Positions 61,363 through 64,000 of a stretch of 64,000 nt of DNA are shown here, piece after piece. The notes beneath the pieces are model-generated. The model worked only from the letters and a program-made list of their open reading frames with translations. It was not told the DNA's origin and searched no databases. The stretch is from NCBI GenBank assembly GCA_041402125.1, contig JAWKSY010000001.1:248001-312000 (forward strand), read 5' to 3'. Numbering within the stretch: the stretch's first letter is position 1; every line of letters begins with the position of its first letter. Source of the stretch: JAWKSY01 sp041402125 (lineage in GTDB: Bacteria > Planctomycetota > GCA-002687715 > DRQF01). The translations under genes were made by a program, and so were the position numbers.

Positions 61363-62574
61363 ATGCCGATCTTCGAGTATCGAGCCTACGACGAGCACGG
61401 GGGCACGCGCGCCGGCATCGTGGACGCCGACACGCCCGCGGCGGCGCGGATCAAGCTCCGGGCCGACCGCATCCACGTCTTCGACATCCACGAGCTCGAC
61501 TCGGTCCGGGCGAAGGACAGCGGCCGGAAGTTCCGGCTGCGCCGCAATGCGGTCGGCGAGCTCTCGATCGTCACGCGTCAGTTCGCGACGCTCCTGAACG
61601 CCGGCATCCCGATCGTCGACGCGCTCAAGGCGCTCATCGACCAGGTCGAGAGCCGCGACATGGAGCAGGTCTTCCGCGACGTCCGCGAGAAGGTCACGCA
61701 GGGCCTCACGCTGGGCGAGGCGATGGCCAACCATCCGCGCTTCTTCAGCGAGCTCTACGTCAACATGATCAAGGCCGGCGAGGCCTCGGGCAACCTCGAC
61801 GGGATCATGATGCGGCTCGCGGACTACCTGCAGAAGCAGAACCGCGTCCGCAACAAGGTCTCCGCCGCCCTCGCCTACCCGATGGTCATGATCGGCGTCG
61901 GCGTCATCGTCGTCGCCGTCCTCTTGACGGTCGTCGTGCCGAAGATCCAGGACATCTTCCGCGAGACGCAGAAGACGCTGCCGGCGATCACGAAGCTCCT
62001 GATCTCGCTCTCCGAGTTCATGGTCTCCTGGTGGTGGGTCCTCCTGCTCGGAGCCGTCGCGATCGGCGTGCTCTTCCGCACCTGGACGCGTTCCGAGGCG
62101 GGCGGCATGAAGTGGCACCGCATCCTCCTGCGCCTGCCCGTCTTCGGCATCCTCTTCCGCAAGCAGGCGATCGCCCGCTTCGCCACGACGATGGCGACGC
62201 TCCTCCGCTCCGGCCTGCCGGTGCTGCAGAGCCTCAAGATCGTCCAGAAGGTCATCCAGAGCCGACCGCTCGCCAGCGCCGTCGGCGACATCCACGACGC
62301 GATCCTCGAGGGATCGGACATCGCGACGCCGCTCCAGAAGTCCGGCGTCTTCCCGCCGATGGTGGCCTACATGGTCGCGACGGGCGAGCAGTCGGGACAG
62401 CTCGAGGAGATCCTCTTCAAGCTCTCCGAGGCCTACGACGAGGAGGTCGACATCGCGACCCAGAAGCTCACCTCCGTCATGGAGCCGCTCATCATCGTCG
62501 TGCTCGCGGTCGTCGTCGGCTTCATCGTGCTCGCGATCGTCATCCCCATGATCCAGATGAGCAGCGTGCGCTGA
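61363..62574 (+). CDS. gspF: Type II secretion / type IV pilus inner-membrane platform protein
   Basis: Polytopic membrane protein at the base of the pseudopilus. The 403-residue protein begins MPIFEYRAYDEHG and has two GspF domains: LSIVTRQFATLLNAGIPIVD with LTLGEAMANHPRFFSELYVN and IKAGEASGNL, then the second copy AIARFATTMATLLRSGLPVL and MVAYMVATGEQSGQLEEILF. Spans lie near 165-190, 215-237 and 375-400. Full length and directly downstream of gspE. Confidence 0.94.
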   Translation: MPIFEYRAYDEHGGTRAGIVDADTPAAARIKLRADRIHVFDIHELDSVRAKDSGRKFRLRRNAVGELSIVTRQFATLLNAGIPIVDALKALIDQVESRDMEQVFRDVREKVTQGLTLGEAMANHPRFFSELYVNMIKAGEASGNLDGIMMRLADYLQKQNRVRNKVSAALAYPMVMIGVGVIVVAVLLTVVVPKIQDIFRETQKTLPAITKLLISLSEFMVSWWWVLLLGAVAIGVLFRTWTRSEAGGMKWHRILLRLPVFGILFRKQAIARFATTMATLLRSGLPVLQSLKIVQKVIQSRPLASAVGDIHDAILEGSDIATPLQKSGVFPPMVAYMVATGEQSGQLEEILFKLSEAYDEEVDIATQKLTSVMEPLIIVVLAVVVGFIVLAIVIPMIQMSSVR

Positions 62575-62605
62575 CCGAGGCGCGCCCCCCCGGAAGGAGA
62601 GCGAG

Positions 62606-62716
62606 ATGCAGGAACGGAACGACACGGCGCGCGATCGCGGCGCCTCCTGGATCTTCGTCCTCGTCATCGCGCTCTGCGCCATCGGCGCGGGCGGGGTCCT
62701 GATGTTCCTGCCCTGA
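62606..62716 (+). CDS. 36-residue single-span membrane peptide in the secretion cluster
   Basis: A tiny ORF: a polar 13-residue head (MQERNDTARDRGA) then a hydrophobic span (SWIFVLVIALCAIGAGGVLM) ending FLP. Its ribosome site GGAAGGAGAGCGAG-ATG is repeated base for base before the next gene at 62748, strong evidence that it is translated. It may be an accessory or regulator of the pilus platform. No homologue is recognised. Confidence 0.65.
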   Translation: MQERNDTARDRGASWIFVLVIALCAIGAGGVLMFLP

Positions 62717-62747
62717 GCGGCGTCCGCGCCGCGGGAAGGAGAGCGAG

Positions 62748-63158
62748 ATGGCACAGCCCGACGGAAGCCCGAGCGGCGGCAACGCCTCGAAGGTGATCAT
62801 CATCGTGGTGGTCGTGCTCGGCGTCGTATGCCTGGGATGCCTCGGACTCGGCTTCATCGGCTACCGCGCCGGCCAGAAGGGCTTCCAGGAGCTGAACAAG
62901 ATGGACCGCTCGATGAGCGGCTCCCGTCTCCTGGAGCAGGACGTCATCGAGCTGCAGGCCGAGCAGCCGGAGGTCCAGCTCAGCTCGGGCGACGTCGTGA
63001 CCGCCCTCCTCGACCGGGGGAAGATCGTCGAGGACGATCTCGTCGATGGCTACGGGCACCGCTACCGTTTCGTGAGGCGCCCGGACGGCTGGGACGTCTA
63101 CTCGGTGGGCCCGGACGGTCTCGACGGGACCGAGGACGACATCAACCGGAATGACTGA
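62748..63158 (+). CDS. Pseudopilin-like protein without a prepilin cleavage site (first of two)
   Basis: A 136-residue protein with a hydrophobic span (about 15-40) and a C-terminal block like that of GspG major pseudopilins: VDGYGHRYRFVRRPDGWDVY, then VGPDGLDGTEDDI, the calcium-loop type end. However the N-terminus has no Gly-Phe-Thr-Leu-x-Glu prepilin motif and no Glu inside the span, so prepilin peptidase should not process it. Ribosome site as for the upstream peptide. It overlaps the next gene by eight bases. Confidence 0.75.
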   Translation: MAQPDGSPSGGNASKVIIIVVVVLGVVCLGCLGLGFIGYRAGQKGFQELNKMDRSMSGSRLLEQDVIELQAEQPEVQLSSGDVVTALLDRGKIVEDDLVDGYGHRYRFVRRPDGWDVYSVGPDGLDGTEDDINRND

Positions 63159-63561
63159 CCCCACCCCGCAACCGACCGCGACCCGACCGCGCCGACGCCT
63201 CGTCGTCGCGAGCCTCGTGGGCCTGTTCGCTCTGCTCGCGCTGACGGCCGCGGCCTTCGACCGACTCGGTCGCCTGAGCGCGCCCCAGCGTGCCCGGAGC
63301 GAGATGAGGGTCGCCCGGTCGAGATGCGGGGAGCTGACGGAGGCGATCCGGGCCTGGGAGTCCCACCGCGGGCAGGAGATCCCGCCGGATCGGATCCTCG
63401 ACGCCATGATCGAGGAGAAGCGCCTCGATCCGAGGAAGCTCGCGGATCCCTGGGGGAATCGCTACGTCGTGACCCGGAGGCCGGACGGCTTCCCGACCGT
63501 CCATTCCCGGGGCCCCGACGGCCGCGACGGCACCGCGGACGACCTCCGGACCGGCCGTTGA
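63151..63561 (+). CDS. Pseudopilin-like protein without a prepilin cleavage site (second of two)
   Basis: Also 136 residues: an Arg-rich head, one span (about 18-37) and the GspG-type end ADPWGNRYVVTRRPDGFPTV then SRGPDGRDGTADDL. Again no prepilin motif. It overlaps its neighbour by eight bases and looks like a diverged duplicate. A weak hairpin (8-bp stem CCCCGGCG/CGCCGGGG, 63644-63651 with 63669-63676) separates it from gspG. Confidence 0.75.
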   Translation: MTDPTPQPTATRPRRRLVVASLVGLFALLALTAAAFDRLGRLSAPQRARSEMRVARSRCGELTEAIRAWESHRGQEIPPDRILDAMIEEKRLDPRKLADPWGNRYVVTRRPDGFPTVHSRGPDGRDGTADDLRTGR

Positions 63562-63727
63562 ATCCCGATTCCGCTCCCCCGAGGGGGAGGCGGGAAGAAG
63601 GCCCGACGGATTTCGTCCCAGGGACGCACCAGGAGTCGAAAGACCCCGGCGCCAGTCACTTGGGACCACGCCGGGGCCGACCGGGCCCCGTGGACAGGTG
63701 GCGCGAGGCCGCGCCGCGGAACTGAGT

Positions 63728-63733
63728 TAGACT
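63728..63733 (+). promoter_or_regulatory. -10 element of gspG
   Basis: TAGACT 46 bases before the gspG ATG; same hexamer as at 5289, 16184 and 45377. Confidence 0.4.
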
Positions 63734-63779
63734 GGACGCACTGAATACGGGGCGTCGTAACGCCCGACGAGAGAAACGG

Positions 63780-64000
63780 ATGACGACGATGAACGTACGC
63801 GAACTCCGACGTGACGCGGGCTTCACCCTGGTGGAGCTCATGGTGGTGATCATCATTCTCGGCCTGCTCGCCGGCTTCGGTGCGGTCGCCTTCATGAAGA
63901 ACCTCGAAGACTCGAAGGAGGACGTCGCCAAGACGAAGTGCAACGAGCTCGAGGACGCGATCCTCACCTTCGTCATGCGCAACCAGGGCGACCAGAGCGC
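63780..64000 (+). CDS. gspG: Type II secretion major pseudopilin / type IV pilin-like protein, cut by the window edge
   Basis: Only the first 73 codons are present. A short basic leader (MTTMNVRELRRDAG) precedes the prepilin peptidase site Gly14-Phe15, with FTLVE giving Glu at +5, and the hydrophobic stalk LMVVIIILGLLAGFGAVAF. This is the canonical type IV pilin-like N-terminus expected of GspG or a PulG-like pseudopilin, matching its place after gspD-E-F. ATG 63789 is an alternative start. Confidence 0.88.
   Translation, partial: MTTMNVRELRRDAGFTLVELMVVIIILGLLAGFGAVAFMKNLEDSKEDVAKTKCNELEDAILTFVMRNQGDQS

Noticed and set aside
63640..63680. Third palindromic repeat copy before gspG
   Set aside because: It contains GCGCCAGTCAC and an 8-bp stem, but arms and spacer do not match the two real copies.

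Overview
The window is very GC-rich chromosomal DNA (roughly 70 percent G+C by eye, with G/C at most third codon positions). It is almost entirely housekeeping and envelope genes. No tRNA, rRNA, phage, CRISPR or insertion sequence was recognised. Several traits suggest a member of the Planctomycetota or a close relative: a tandem double-length UvrA, an ECF sigma factor fused to a membrane anchor and about eight carboxypeptidase-regulatory-like domains, a 66-residue protein ending in an LGYAK-type tail, a HEAT-cyclophilin fusion, and an alpha-toroid protein of the squalene-cyclase type. The phylum is an inference. Because G/C dominates third positions, very long antisense ORFs exist (for example opposite uvrA); they were treated as shadows.

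Layout. 1-4089 (-): 5' two thirds of the tandem uvrA. 4358-5924 (+): sugar transferase and an unknown acidic protein. 12670-6187 (-): one tight operon, TPR/HEAT protein - galE - dacB - rarA - suhB, ending at a 14-bp-stem terminator. 12904-15177 (+): PilZ protein, purC, purE and a small conserved protein. 15279-23050: cytochrome oxidase assembly and cytochrome c maturation (cyoE, SCO, DUF420, coxIII, ResB-like, CcsA-like). folE and an exported protein follow, then a repeat-rich gap at 24227-24900. 24901-29512: coiled-coil exported protein, an orphan FliD-like protein, HEAT-cyclophilin. 29512-33679 and 41601-40097: sugar-phosphate mutase plus nucleoside uptake and breakdown (nupC, PNP, cytidine deaminase, uridine phosphorylase, deoC). 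33831-40086: alpha-toroid protein, then a phosphate-type porin followed by a PhoB/PhoR pair. 42692-53893 (mostly -): bifunctional nuclease, degenerate L,D-transpeptidase, cysteine desulfurase with a Bfd-like ferredoxin, a lipoprotein, a GT/TPR protein, uppP, a Tat-exported DUF1513 protein and the ECF fusion. 54167-56798: cystathionine beta-synthase, HU and a broken PTS IIA. 57161-64000 (+): type II secretion / type IV pilus-like cluster gspD-E-F, a 36-residue membrane peptide, two pseudopilin-like proteins without a prepilin site, and gspG running off the end.

Regulatory DNA. Many intergenic gaps carry one AT-rich hexamer of form TAnnnT a short distance before the start codon. Six of these are preceded by TGn (extended -10). 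At three genes the hexamer is only 6-9 bases from the ATG, suggesting leaderless mRNAs. Two copies of a roughly 110-bp palindromic repeat of REPIN/MITE type lie at 17524-17634 and 24284-24394.

Integrity. Four genes are interrupted relative to their families: cdd (-1), an unknown membrane protein (+1 twice, both in the same CGGGGGCGCG context), gspE (+1 twice, flanking Walker A) and the PTS IIA gene (in-frame TAG). Most indels are in or next to short homopolymers, so assembly error is the simplest explanation; the raw reads would decide.
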